DNA of 64,000 bases from Clostridium sp. MCC353. GTDB lineage: Bacteria > Bacillota > Clostridia > Lachnospirales > Lachnospiraceae. The position numbers were made by a program, and so were the translations under genes. Below are positions 1 through 12,021 of this stretch, in pieces; the first letter of the stretch is position 1; each line of letters starts with the position of its first letter. The notes under the pieces are model-generated. The model did not search any database, was not told the DNA's origin, and was given only the letters and a program-made list of their open reading frames with translations. The stretch is from the NCBI RefSeq assembly GCF_018785315.1, contig NZ_WQPN01000005.1, forward strand, positions 62,001-126,000. The letters are read 5' to 3'.

Positions 1-829
1 CAAAATCCGCATTTCCTTCCTCATCATAATAGACGTTAACCCCTTTTGTCTGACGGGCGGAGTAGGTCCAGTAATCCGTCTGGTTGAAATCAGATCCTCC
101 GTAAACGACCGTGTTGCCAGACGCGTCCTTCTCTGTCAGGGTCCGGCACACGTCCAGATACTCCTCCCAGGTCCATGAATCCGGAATTTCGCCCAGGCCG
201 GCAGCATCCCATTTGTCCTGGTTGATGGCGATATAGAGGGAAATTCCTCCCGATGGGAATACATAAGTCCGGCCTTCATATGTATAAACATCCGTCCCCC
301 ACTCTTTTACCAGATCCAGGTTATCCGCTTTCAGCCGGTCGGTGAGATCCATCAGCATCCCATTGCTCCAACGGTTTGAAGTATTTTTTACGCCAAACGT
401 CAGAAGAACATCCACATTTCCCGCCATCATGGCTGTATCAAGGCCTACGTTTCCATCGCCGCTGTTCTTATAAACCTCATATTCCACAGTGATGTTGGGA
501 TAATGGGTATTAAATTCCTCAATCAGCGCGTCGGTTCCATTGGCCCCGGCAAACGCCGTGTAAAAACGGACCGTACCGGTCATGCCGGCGGCGCCGGGTT
601 CAATATAAACCGGCTCTGTGGAATCCGCTGGTTTTGCTGAATCCGTCGTTTTTGCTGAATCCGCCGTTCCCCCTTCTGTCCTGCCTGCTGCGCCCGCAGT
701 ACCGGCATCCGCTGCAGGTTTCGCTTCCGTCTGCGCGGTCTTAGTCTCTGCCGCCTGTTGTCCGCCACAGCCTGTTGCCATTCCCATCACCATAAATAAT
801 GAGATTCCATACGCAAGTAGTTTTTTCAT
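1..829 (-). CDS. ABC transporter sugar-binding lipoprotein (family 1 solute-binding protein), 3' end outside window
   Basis: The start is at 829, behind GGAGG on the minus strand; the C-terminus lies beyond base 1. The first residues form a lipoprotein signal with lipobox ATGC (Cys at residue 21), so the mature protein should be lipid-anchored outside the membrane. A 50-residue linker rich in Ala, Thr, Asp and Lys follows. The folded part contains VRFYTAFAGANGTDALIEEF, a YVFPSGGISLYIAINQDKW segment and a WTWEEYLDVCRTL segment, all typical of family 1 sugar-binding proteins. The AraC gene at 1022 is divergent, a common arrangement for a sugar uptake system and its activator. The substrate cannot be told from sequence; permease genes are expected beyond the window edge. 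Confidence 0.9.
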   Translation of the reverse strand, partial: MKKLLAYGISLFMVMGMATGCGGQQAAETKTAQTEAKPAADAGTAGAAGRTEGGTADSAKTTDSAKPADSTEPVYIEPGAAGMTGTVRFYTAFAGANGTDALIEEFNTHYPNITVEYEVYKNSGDGNVGLDTAMMAGNVDVLLTFGVKNTSNRWSNGMLMDLTDRLKADNLDLVKEWGTDVYTYEGRTYVFPSGGISLYIAINQDKWDAAGLGEIPDSWTWEEYLDVCRTLTEKDASGNTVVYGGSDFNQTDYWTYSARQTKGVNVYYDEEGNADF

Positions 830-1021
830 TTCATTTCCTCCATTCCGAAGCGTTTACTGCAGGCGCGCAAACCGAATATCAGATCCGTTTTTGCGCTTCC
901 TCCGCTTCTGGCTTGACTTTACGAGTTTCTTTCTTTATATTAGAACTATAGCATAAAAAATTCGAAAAAACTTCTGGAAATGTGTCATGAAATTTTCGGT
1001 TTTGTGATCATCGGAGGCGTT

Positions 1022-1963
1022 ATGAACAATTATTTAACAGAGCATTTACGTCATTTTTATAATCCGTCTTGTGAGCAGTATCAGAACCTTAAAATTTATT
1101 CCAACAAGAGCGGGTGGAACGATTTTTTTATCGGCCAGAATATCGTATATTCCCACCGCACCACCTCTTACATCCCACCCTTTTTCCCTGAAAAACTGCA
1201 CACACATACTTATTATGAAATCTGTATCTTTTTAAGCGGGAAGATCACTTATGTGGTATCCAGCAATGAGGTATTTCCCGTGAGAGGAGGCATACTCTGC
1301 ATTCCACCCGGCATTTCCCACACCGCGCGGCTGATCGAGAAAAGCGAGTATGACCGCATGGTCTTCTATTTTGACACCAAGGCATTTGAATTCCTGGGGC
1401 CGGGCAGCCTTCCCGCTTTTCTCTGCAAAACCGATGCCGACTACCTCACAGTCAGCAGTGAATTCCGGGGCCGGTATTACTATCTGCTGGAGCAGCTTAA
1501 TTACGTGGCCGCAAACCCGGACGGCGATACCGCCCTCCAGTGTTTCAGCTTAATCCTCCAGCTTCTGCTCTTGATTGAGCAGCATGCCCAGTCGGGAAGG
1601 GAATGTTTTTCCAAACTGCCCTCAAAGGTTCTTCAGATCAAGAACTACATAGACTTAAATTTCCAGACCCTTACCTCCACCGCCGAGATCGCGGATCATT
1701 TCTTTTACAGCCGCGAATATATCTCACGGATATTTAAACAATATTTCAACACCAACCTTTCTGAATACATCATGGCTAAGAAAATAGAAGCGGCCAAACA
1801 GGCGTTAAACGATGGCCAGTCGGTAACACAGGCGTTTTCCGCATCCGGTTACCGCAGCATGTCCGCCTTTATAAATGCCTTCCGCACAGTCACCTCCATG
1901 CAGCCCTCCGCTTACCGGAAACAATTTAGCAGCGGACAGACAAAAAAGCTGCCGCACCATTGA
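1022..1963 (+). CDS. AraC family transcriptional regulator
   Basis: 313 residues. I take the ATG at 1022, preceded by GGAGG with suitable spacing, rather than an in-frame ATG 42 bases upstream that lacks a ribosome site. The N-terminal half is a cupin-like ligand-binding domain (HTHTYYEICIFLSGKITYVV near residues 60-80, then CIPPGISHTARL). The last 100 residues are two helix-turn-helix motifs of the AraC/XylS type (STAEIADHFFYSREYISRIF and a GYRSMSAFINAFR segment). It is divergent from the sugar-binding lipoprotein gene at 829, so it probably controls that uptake system in response to a sugar. The effector is unknown. Confidence 0.92.
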   Translation: MNNYLTEHLRHFYNPSCEQYQNLKIYSNKSGWNDFFIGQNIVYSHRTTSYIPPFFPEKLHTHTYYEICIFLSGKITYVVSSNEVFPVRGGILCIPPGISHTARLIEKSEYDRMVFYFDTKAFEFLGPGSLPAFLCKTDADYLTVSSEFRGRYYYLLEQLNYVAANPDGDTALQCFSLILQLLLLIEQHAQSGRECFSKLPSKVLQIKNYIDLNFQTLTSTAEIADHFFYSREYISRIFKQYFNTNLSEYIMAKKIEAAKQALNDGQSVTQAFSASGYRSMSAFINAFRTVTSMQPSAYRKQFSSGQTKKLPHH

Positions 1964-1990
1964 TTTTTCAATGGCGCGGCAGCCCTTTTT
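1948..1990. terminator. Bidirectional terminator between araC-type gene and hybrid kinase
   Basis: A GC-rich stem, GCTGCCGC with CCATTGA paired to TCAATGG and GCGGCAGC, closes on a TTTT loop. It has A-tracts upstream and a T-tract downstream, so it can stop transcription from both converging genes. Confidence 0.8.
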
Positions 1991-2027
1991 TAAAGCGTTC
2001 ACATCCTCTTTCTTTCATTCCCGGGAT

Positions 2028-5000
2028 TCACTCCCTCTGCTTTAAAACCTTCCCCAGTGTATTTTTAAGAACCTCTAAATCAATTGGCTTTGCCACATGA
2101 GCCGTCATCCCGGCATCCTGGGCAGCCTGAACGTCTTCGGCAAACGCGTTGGCAGTCATGGCCACAATTGGGATGGCCGCCGCATCCGGCCGGTTCATCC
2201 TCCGTATGGCGCGGGTGGCTTCATATCCGTTCATCACCGGCATCTGGACATCCATCAAAACCGCATCATACGTCCCCCGGGCCGATGCGCCGAACTCGTC
2301 CACTGCCTGTCTGCCGTCTGTTCTCACCACAGATTCCGCCCCATACATGGCTAACAGCTCACAGAGGATTTCCGCATTGATGGCGTTATCCTCAGCAATA
2401 AGGAAGCGGCGTCCGGCAAACAACCTGCTGTTTTCCCCTTCTCCAAACCCGGGGTTGGCATCCGAAAGGCCAATTTCAGCATCCGCCTCAGCGGTTTCAA
2501 ATTCCAGTTCCACCTGGAAATCAGTTCCTTTGCCCAGCCTGCTTTCCACTGAAAGGCTTCCTCCCATCAGATCCACAAGCCCCTTAGTGATGCTGAGGCC
2601 CAAACCGGTTCCCTCCACACGCGAAACGCTGCCGCTCCGGTTAAAGGGCTCAAAGATATGGGACAGAAACTCTTTTGTCATCCCGATTCCCGTATCCCTG
2701 ACCGTAAACCGGTAACGGACCTGATTCCCTTCTTTTAACGGAGACACTTCTTCTATCAGGAAGTCCACCCTTCCGCCTTCCGGCGTGAACTTTACAGCAT
2801 TGCTCAGAATGTTGATCAGAATCTGGTTGATCCGCAGCCTGTCACCATAAAAATGAGCGTGGGCGGTGTTTCCGCCTTTGATGACGAACCGGATTCCGGC
2901 CGCCCTGGCCTGGGGCATCATGATCGCGGAAAGCTGGGCCGTCAGCTCTGAAAGGGATATCTTCATCCGGTTCAGGGTGATTTTGGAACGCTCAATTTTG
3001 CTCATATCCAGAATGTCATTGATCAGGCTCAGCAGATGTTTGGAGGAAATTGATATCTTCTCCAGACAATCCGCAACCCGGCCCCGGTCGTCCAGATGGG
3101 CCGCCGCCAATGTGGTCATTCCCATAATAGCGTTCATAGGCGTCCTGATATCGTGGCTCATGGCGGACAGGAAATCACTTTTCGCCTGGCTGGCTTCCTC
3201 CGCCAGCCCTAAGGCATCCTTCAATGTCTTTTTGCTCTCCCTCTCGGCAGCCAGCATATCCGTCACATCCGCCCGCACCATGCAGACCGTCCGCCGGTTA
3301 TCATCCCCCCAGAGCACATTGATCTGTTTATATCTCAGGCCATTTTCCGTCGGATAAGGCAGTACAAAATCATAGCCGGAAGGCTTTTCCTCAAGCTTTT
3401 GGAGCATGGTATCCAGGCTGAACTGCCTCTTTATATCACTAATATCCATATCCGGTTCATAGTAATTTTTAAATGTATCCACCGAAGAATCATAACTTTC
3501 CTCCACATAAGGGGAAAGGTTTTCCAGCACCGTCTTCCGGGTATACATGGTAAAACGGTTGCTGTGGATATCGATAAATCCCATCAGTTCAAAGGTATAG
3601 GCCATCATATTCAGCAGCCCCTGCTGCTCGCGGACAGAATCCGTGATATCGGTTCTCACCAGGCAGACGCGCCCCAGCCGCAGGTCAACGGCGGATACCG
3701 TCATATTCTTAGTACGGATGTCCCCTTTTTCATCTGCAAGGGAGTAGGTGAATGTATAAGGCCCCTCCTCAGCCAGCCGCCGTTTCATCTCCTCCGGCTC
3801 CAGAGATTTGAAATACAGTTCCTTATCTCTCGGCACAACCGAAGTCTGCCGCACATTGGCAATCCAGCGGGAATGGCTTCCGGTCTCCGGTATGGACTCA
3901 GCAAGCCTGTTATGGGTCAGCACGGTATATGTATCCTTCAGAAGATCCAAATCGATGACAAAATCATGGCTGGTTACGGATAACTGGTGCAGGATCTTGT
4001 CCGTAACCGTCTGAACAGTAATATCCGTCACGGTCAGGATTCCCGTAATATCCCCGCTGTCCGGGGTTTCCACCAGGTTCACTTTAAACTGGACATAACG
4101 CCCGGTTTCTTCCCTTGGAAGCCTGACAAAGCACCTCAAAATCTGTTCCGTTTCATTCCTTTTAAATGCATCCAGAGCGGGTTTGTTGAGGTAAGTATTT
4201 AAAAACTGCTGCCTCTCTTTTTCATCCACAACAAGGGTGGAGAGCCCGCTGAAAAATGTTTCCCTCACCGTACCAAAAGTCTTCAAGAGGTCGGAATCCG
4301 TATGATCTATGATTTCCAGAATAACATTCCGGGTGATATTGCAGTGGCCGATGATCAGCGCATTGGGGTCCGGAGCTTTGTAATGCTGGAGAATCATATC
4401 CTTATACTGCCGGCGGATCTTCTCCCTCTCCTCCCTCTCTTTGGTAATATCGTGATATACCGCATAAACCCGGCCTTCCCCGTCTTCATTCTGGATCAGG
4501 GAAAGGGTGTTTTTTACCCATACATAATCATCTTTTCCCTTTTTCAGGCGGTACACCAGCTCGCAGTGACTCTCTCCTCCTGCTATATATGCGTTCATCT
4601 GGTCATTAACGGACTGCTTGTCCTCAGGGTGGACCCCTGTCATCGCATCCTGACCGTAGAGCTGCCATGCTTCTTCCATGGACATTCCTGTCATGGCGAC
4701 AAATCCGTCGGATAAAAATTCCGGCACCATGCTCCCGTCTTTCTCATAACGCACTACTGCCAGGCCTCCGGGCATGTTCTTCACCATGGTTTGAAAATAC
4801 TGTTCCAGCCGTTCCTTTTCTTTCCTGGTGAGGACTTCTTCCGTCACATCCCGGACAGATTTGACGTAGGCCGGTATTCCGTTCCAGTTGGTTTCCCGGA
4901 AACGGGTGCTGTAGAACCTGCCGCTCCCCTCGATTCTCATCTCATGTTCCACCCCATCCGGTTCATGGCCGGCCAGCGTACAATATTCGCAGGGCGCGCT

Positions 5001-6665
5001 TTTTCCGTGGAGGGCGCTGAAACATTTTTTGCCGACGCAGTCCTTCTCCTGCATGAAAAGGTCCTTCGATTCATTGGCGTAGAGAAGGTCGTAATTCCGC
5101 TTATCTATCACATAGATTCCATCTGCCGTTTCGTTGGCAATTTTCTGGTACAAATGGGTTTCTTCCGACATTCCGGTGAAAACAACATAGAACTTGACAA
5201 CATTGGAAAGAGGCCCCATACGACGGCCATTGAGATGAATCCAGATCATATGCCCGTCTTTGTGGTACATACGGTAGGATACATCCAGCACCTCTCCGCT
5301 CAGCAGCGCTTCCTGCACTGCGGCCGCTAACCGTTCCCTGTCCTGCTCATAAATGGTGCCGAAAACGCCCTGATCCAAAACCTGATTGTACTCTTCCCTG
5401 GTATGGCCGGACAGGGCCATAACGCCGTCTGAGATGAAAACAGGAATAAAACATCCATTTTCCACCCGGTAACTGGCTATGCCCCCGGGAATGGAATTGA
5501 CCAGGTGATCCAGTTCCAACTGGGCTTCCTTGATATCGGAAATATTGTGGAAAATACAGTAAAGCAGAGGATATCCGTTTTCCTCCCCAATCACCTTGGC
5601 CTGAACCCGTACCCATATGATATGGCCGTCCCGGTGCCTTTTCCTGAATTCACAGTCCACGACCCCATGATTCTGAACCGCTTCCATCACCTTGGCCATC
5701 ACCATGGGCGTATCCTCCGGATAAGTCATCTCAGCCGCGTCACGCCTGCACAATTCCTTGTATTCTTCCACCGAATAGCCGGTCAAAGCCGGCACTCCGT
5801 CGGAAAAATACACCGTCTCAAATATATCCCGGATTTTATAGATCGCAACTCCTCCGGGAATGGCGTTGATAATATCCTGCAGCTTTTCATTGGCTGCCGC
5901 CAGTTCCTTTTCCAGGCGCTGCTGGTCACTCACATCGCTGTATACGCCGTACAGAAGCTTTGTGCCGTCGGGCTGTGTTTTTACCGATCCTTCCAGATGA
6001 ATCCATCGGTACTCCTGTTTTCTATCGTTAAACACCCGGTAAGTCTGATGGACCAGGCCGCTGCACCTGACCGCTTGTTTAACCGCTTCCACCAGCCGTT
6101 CCAGGTCTTCCGGATGGACTCCAAGAAAACTGGTGCTCTGTTCCACATTCCGTATGTTTTCCTCAGAATACCCCATAATGGAATAAAAGGCAGGATTATG
6201 AAACAGAGGCAGGATCTTTTTACCGTCATGCCGGTACACGCACAGGCCGCAGGGAATGCTGCTGAACGTCACCTGCAGCAGTTCCTTCAACGCCTTTGCG
6301 CTGTCCTCTTCCCTCTTTTTCTCCGTTATGTCCATGATATATTCGATATGGGCGGGCCTTCCTTCCCAGTCGATCAGCTTGCCGCTTAACTGGTAAATCC
6401 GGCCGTCGGACGGATGATGGAATTCCCTAACCATCAGCTCTGTCCCGCTCATCTTTTTGGCGTTGCAGAAGGGGCAGGGTTCACGAAATCCGGCCGCCGA
6501 ATAGCAGGTGGTTCCCACGGTTCCTGAATTCTGCATCATTATTTCCGTGGCTAAATGATTAGCATAGAGCAGCTCCCAATTGTCGGTGGCGCTGACATAA
6601 ATCGCTACCGGAGCATTATCGAGTACGGCCGTCATCTGGTTTTGTGAGAGATATCGTTCCTGCAT
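2028..6665 (-). CDS. Very large soluble multi-PAS hybrid histidine kinase/response regulator
   Basis: 1545 residues with no signal peptide or membrane segment, so it is probably a cytoplasmic sensor. At least six PAS/PAC units fill the first 750 residues; the repeated opening IPGGVAIY / IPGGIASY / MPGGLAVV marks several of them, and more divergent PAS-like stretches continue to about 1140. The kinase core follows: H-box SHDIRTPMNAIMG with His near 1171, N-box SNAVKFTP near 1288, and G-boxes DTGIGM and GTGLGLS. The C-terminal receiver (1418-1545) has its phospho-acceptor Asp in VLMDVQMPVMNG near 1472. No separate output regulator or Hpt protein is adjacent; the six-gene operon near 57 kb encodes a free Hpt that could take phosphate, which is speculation. 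The start follows AAAGGGG. Confidence 0.93.
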   Translation of the reverse strand: MQERYLSQNQMTAVLDNAPVAIYVSATDNWELLYANHLATEIMMQNSGTVGTTCYSAAGFREPCPFCNAKKMSGTELMVREFHHPSDGRIYQLSGKLIDWEGRPAHIEYIMDITEKKREEDSAKALKELLQVTFSSIPCGLCVYRHDGKKILPLFHNPAFYSIMGYSEENIRNVEQSTSFLGVHPEDLERLVEAVKQAVRCSGLVHQTYRVFNDRKQEYRWIHLEGSVKTQPDGTKLLYGVYSDVSDQQRLEKELAAANEKLQDIINAIPGGVAIYKIRDIFETVYFSDGVPALTGYSVEEYKELCRRDAAEMTYPEDTPMVMAKVMEAVQNHGVVDCEFRKRHRDGHIIWVRVQAKVIGEENGYPLLYCIFHNISDIKEAQLELDHLVNSIPGGIASYRVENGCFIPVFISDGVMALSGHTREEYNQVLDQGVFGTIYEQDRERLAAAVQEALLSGEVLDVSYRMYHKDGHMIWIHLNGRRMGPLSNVVKFYVVFTGMSEETHLYQKIANETADGIYVIDKRNYDLLYANESKDLFMQEKDCVGKKCFSALHGKSAPCEYCTLAGHEPDGVEHEMRIEGSGRFYSTRFRETNWNGIPAYVKSVRDVTEEVLTRKEKERLEQYFQTMVKNMPGGLAVVRYEKDGSMVPEFLSDGFVAMTGMSMEEAWQLYGQDAMTGVHPEDKQSVNDQMNAYIAGGESHCELVYRLKKGKDDYVWVKNTLSLIQNEDGEGRVYAVYHDITKEREEREKIRRQYKDMILQHYKAPDPNALIIGHCNITRNVILEIIDHTDSDLLKTFGTVRETFFSGLSTLVVDEKERQQFLNTYLNKPALDAFKRNETEQILRCFVRLPREETGRYVQFKVNLVETPDSGDITGILTVTDITVQTVTDKILHQLSVTSHDFVIDLDLLKDTYTVLTHNRLAESIPETGSHSRWIANVRQTSVVPRDKELYFKSLEPEEMKRRLAEEGPYTFTYSLADEKGDIRTKNMTVSAVDLRLGRVCLVRTDITDSVREQQGLLNMMAYTFELMGFIDIHSNRFTMYTRKTVLENLSPYVEESYDSSVDTFKNYYEPDMDISDIKRQFSLDTMLQKLEEKPSGYDFVLPYPTENGLRYKQINVLWGDDNRRTVCMVRADVTDMLAAERESKKTLKDALGLAEEASQAKSDFLSAMSHDIRTPMNAIMGMTTLAAAHLDDRGRVADCLEKISISSKHLLSLINDILDMSKIERSKITLNRMKISLSELTAQLSAIMMPQARAAGIRFVIKGGNTAHAHFYGDRLRINQILINILSNAVKFTPEGGRVDFLIEEVSPLKEGNQVRYRFTVRDTGIGMTKEFLSHIFEPFNRSGSVSRVEGTGLGLSITKGLVDLMGGSLSVESRLGKGTDFQVELEFETAEADAEIGLSDANPGFGEGENSRLFAGRRFLIAEDNAINAEILCELLAMYGAESVVRTDGRQAVDEFGASARGTYDAVLMDVQMPVMNGYEATRAIRRMNRPDAAAIPIVAMTANAFAEDVQAAQDAGMTAHVAKPIDLEVLKNTLGKVLKQRE

Positions 6666-6766
6666 ACTAGAAGCCCCTTTCCCCTGTTTATATGTTATTT
6701 AAGTTTATCATAGGGGCCTTGAAAACGCAATGTTTTCCCCGACGGAAGAAGACCGGAAAAGCACAG

Positions 6767-6795
6767 GAAAAGAGGCTGCTGACGCAGCCCCTTTT

Positions 6796-6796
<1 letters not shown>
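6767..6796 (-). terminator. Terminator of the beta-glucoside operon
   Basis: On the minus strand GGGGCTGC, a GTCA loop and GCAGCC are followed by CTCTTTTCC. The hairpin touches the stop codon of the phospho-beta-glucosidase gene and ends the licT-bglP-bglA unit. Confidence 0.65.
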
Positions 6797-10187
<3,391 letters not shown>

Positions 10188-10216
10188 CGTTTTTCCTCCA
10201 TTAAACTTTTATTTTA

Positions 10217-10247
10217 TGAAGGTTTGGCCAACTCAATGTCACCACCC
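10217..10247 (-). promoter_or_regulatory. Possible second antiterminator target (RAT-like) upstream of bglP, without a terminator
   Basis: On the minus strand this stretch begins GGGTGGTGAC and ends GGCCAAACCTTCA. It resembles a BglG/LicT RNA target at both ends with a loop about two bases shorter. No terminator hairpin follows before the bglP ribosome site, so it may be a relic or a weak site. Confidence 0.35.
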
Positions 10248-10312
10248 TGGCATACATGGTATACTTTAGCAGCTTTCCAGACAGGCCTGAGCTGCTGCAT
10301 TCTAAAAACATT

Positions 10313-11158
10313 TCAGGCGCCTGTTTTAGCGACGACGCGCTCGATGTGAATGGTCAGATAAAGCTGTTCATCCTTTGACAGACAGTATCCGTATTTCTTT
10401 TCTATAAACTGGGTGATCTTTTCCACACAGCGGTAAGATTCCTTATATTTCCCTTTGATGAGCTGCCACAGATCCTCATTATCCTCATCTTCATAGGTTT
10501 TGTGTTCCACCAGACGCTTGGCGAAAAATTTCAGATGGGTGATAAACCTGTAATAGTAAACATCGTCTTCATCGAAATCGATATGGAAAAAATATTTGAC
10601 GATATTCACCACTTCCTGCATCACCCGGGTAATCTCATACATATTGTGCATGATCTCCTGGTCCATCTGGGCGTTGGCTAAATGCAGGGCGATAAATCCC
10701 GCCTCGTCTTCCGGCAGCCGTATCTTCAGGCTTTCTTCGATCCGGTCGAGAGCCCACAGCCCCACCTGGTATTCGTCTTTATAGAAACGGCGTATATCCC
10801 ATAACAGCACATTTTTCACGGTCACGCCGTCTAAAAAGCGGAGTATGGAGGTGTGCACGTGGTCGATGAGCGAAATGTAGATCATATCATTCAGCTTCTT
10901 TCCCAGGCGGAACTTGGCTTCCGAGATGATCTCTTCTCCCAGGGTGATGTGCTCCATGGGCACGTCCTGAACCAGCACCAAAAACTTATTATGGGCTTCT
11001 TGGGCCGACAGGGAAAATGTCTTGTCAATGACTTCCGGGCTGATCTCTTCTCCCGCTTTTTTCTTAAAACAGATCCCTTTTCCCATCACGACCTTTTCCC
11101 GCCCGTTCTCATCCCGGATCACCGCCGTATTATTATTCAGGATTTTAAATATCTTCAT
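10313..11158 (-). CDS. licT: BglG/LicT family transcription antiterminator
   Basis: 281 residues. I place the start at the ATG at 11158 (MKIFKILNNNTAVI) behind GGGGG; the longer frame to 11188 has no ribosome site. Residues 1-58 form the RNA-binding CAT domain (KILNNN, then GKGICFKKKAGE). Two PRD domains follow, about 65-170 and 175-280, with conserved His in IDHVH, ALHLANAQ and TIHIERV. The protein should bind the RAT hairpin at 11288-11320 and prevent termination, so that the bgl operon is read only when the PTS substrate is present. It is the first gene of the operon, as in related Firmicutes. Confidence 0.93.
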   Translation of the reverse strand: MKIFKILNNNTAVIRDENGREKVVMGKGICFKKKAGEEISPEVIDKTFSLSAQEAHNKFLVLVQDVPMEHITLGEEIISEAKFRLGKKLNDMIYISLIDHVHTSILRFLDGVTVKNVLLWDIRRFYKDEYQVGLWALDRIEESLKIRLPEDEAGFIALHLANAQMDQEIMHNMYEITRVMQEVVNIVKYFFHIDFDEDDVYYYRFITHLKFFAKRLVEHKTYEDEDNEDLWQLIKGKYKESYRCVEKITQFIEKKYGYCLSKDEQLYLTIHIERVVAKTGA

Positions 11159-11228
11159 GACATTTCCCCCTTTATCCAAACCAGGCATCCGCCCGCATTA
11201 CTTTCTCCGGGCATTTCCCCTTTAAAAT

Positions 11229-11294
11229 AAAAAAACCTATATGCACAAATAAATCCGAAAGCATGGGCTTTCAAACTCATCTCTGCATATAGGT
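11229..11294 (-). terminator. Leader terminator of the bgl operon
   Basis: The minus-strand arms GCATATAGGT (11285-11294) and ACCTATATGC (11235-11244) pair around a loop with its own AAGCCCATGCTTT hairpin, and a run of T follows. The 5' arm overlaps the end of the RAT at 11288, so the two structures exclude each other, which is the classic antitermination design. Confidence 0.85.
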
Positions 11295-11320
11295 ATAGCT
11301 TGCCTTGGCAATCACCATCC
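11288..11320 (-). promoter_or_regulatory. RAT: RNA antiterminator target of LicT
   Basis: On the minus strand it opens GGATGGTGATTGCC and closes AAGGCAAGCTATACCTATA, closely matching the 33-base BglG/LicT target. It starts about seven bases from the predicted transcription start and shares bases with the terminator stem. Confidence 0.85.
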
Positions 11321-11333
11321 TGTATCTGTCCGA

Positions 11334-11362
11334 ATCGTAACATAGTTTAAAATGGATGTCAA
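11334..11362 (-). promoter_or_regulatory. SigA-type promoter of licT-bglP-bglA
   Basis: On the minus strand, TTGACA (11362-11357), a 17-base spacer and TACGAT (11339-11334). The predicted start of transcription is just upstream of the RAT. Confidence 0.8.
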
Positions 11363-11505
11363 TCTCTAACAAGGGGGCTTTCGGAGTTTCTCTGTTTTTT
11401 ATAATTTTTAGATTGGATTTTTGGTGATTTTGACCGATTGTTTTTTTATTCCATAATTTATAATTATTAATGCTTTTATATTTCAAATATTTTTTTATAT
11501 TTCGC

Positions 11506-11534
11506 TTGACAGTCTTCCTTTTTCATGGTAGACT
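11506..11534 (+). promoter_or_regulatory. Promoter of the cold-shock gene
   Basis: TTGACA (11506-11511), a 17-base spacer and TAGACT (11529-11534). It leaves an untranslated leader of about 120 bases, as is common for cold-shock genes. Confidence 0.7.
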
Positions 11535-11563
11535 TTATGAGTATTCTTAATAAGATTTCGATT

Positions 11564-11629
11564 TCACATACTTTTGTAAGTCATTAATTTTTATTGATAA
11601 TTTACAAAAGCATGTGATTTTTTTATTTT
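11564..11629 (+). promoter_or_regulatory. Terminator-like hairpin in the cold-shock gene leader
   Basis: Arms of 16 bases (11564-11579 and 11602-11617) match at 15 of 16 positions (TCACATACTTTTGTAA against TTACAAAAGCATGTGA). The right arm is followed at once by TTTTTTTATTTT. It lies between the promoter and the ribosome site, so it may act as an attenuator or RNA thermosensor. Confidence 0.6.
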
Positions 11630-11664
11630 AGAAAAGATATAATAATATTATGGAGGTACCTATA

Positions 11665-11868
11665 ATGAATAACGGTACAGTTAAATGGTTTAACAGCAGC
11701 AAAGGTTTTGGATTTATTACAAATGACGCTACAGGAGAAGAAGTATTCGTACACTTTTCCGGAATCGCCACAGACGGTTACAAGTCTTTGGATGACGGCC
11801 AGAGAGTGACTTACGACACCATTGAAGGCAACCGCGGAATGCAGGCTGTTAATGTGTGTGCAGCATAA
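11665..11868 (+). CDS. cspA: Cold-shock protein, CspA family
   Basis: 67 residues, the normal family size. The start is the ATG at 11665 ([18 protein letters not shown]), eight bases after GGAGG; an earlier in-frame ATG at 11650 overlaps that ribosome site. RNP1 (KGFGFI) and RNP2 (VFVHFSGI) are both present with their aromatic residues. The protein should bind single-stranded RNA and DNA and keep mRNA unfolded, acting in the cytoplasm. It is transcribed alone, with its own promoter, a structured leader and a terminator at 11903. I cannot say whether expression is cold-inducible or constitutive. Confidence 0.95.
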   Translation: MNNGTVKWFNSSKGFGFITNDATGEEVFVHFSGIATDGYKSLDDGQRVTYDTIEGNRGMQAVNVCAA

Positions 11869-11902
11869 CAGCTGATAATTGTCATATAATCAATAAAAAG
11901 CC

Positions 11903-11940
11903 AAAAGAGCTGTCCCTGTCATGGGGATGGCTCTTTTTAT
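11903..11940 (+). terminator. Terminator of the cold-shock gene
   Basis: AAAAGAGC and TCCC pair with GGGGA and GCTCTTTTT around a TGTCAT loop, ending in a T-tract 35 bases after the stop codon. Confidence 0.85.
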
Positions 11941-12021
11941 TTAACCTGCATTCTGACCCGGGCCCGCTTTTCAGGGATTGTTTTCAGGGCGTAACTGCCA
12001 ACCGGGCCTCACTTTCTCTGC

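Noticed and set aside
2084-6389. Many long open frames opposite the multi-PAS kinase gene
   Set aside because: They follow the codon structure of the real gene on the other strand, lack ribosome sites and resemble no protein family.
11400-11660. Possible riboswitch in the cold-shock leader
   Set aside because: Only a single hairpin with T-tract is visible; no known aptamer motif was recognised, so it is described as a hairpin only.
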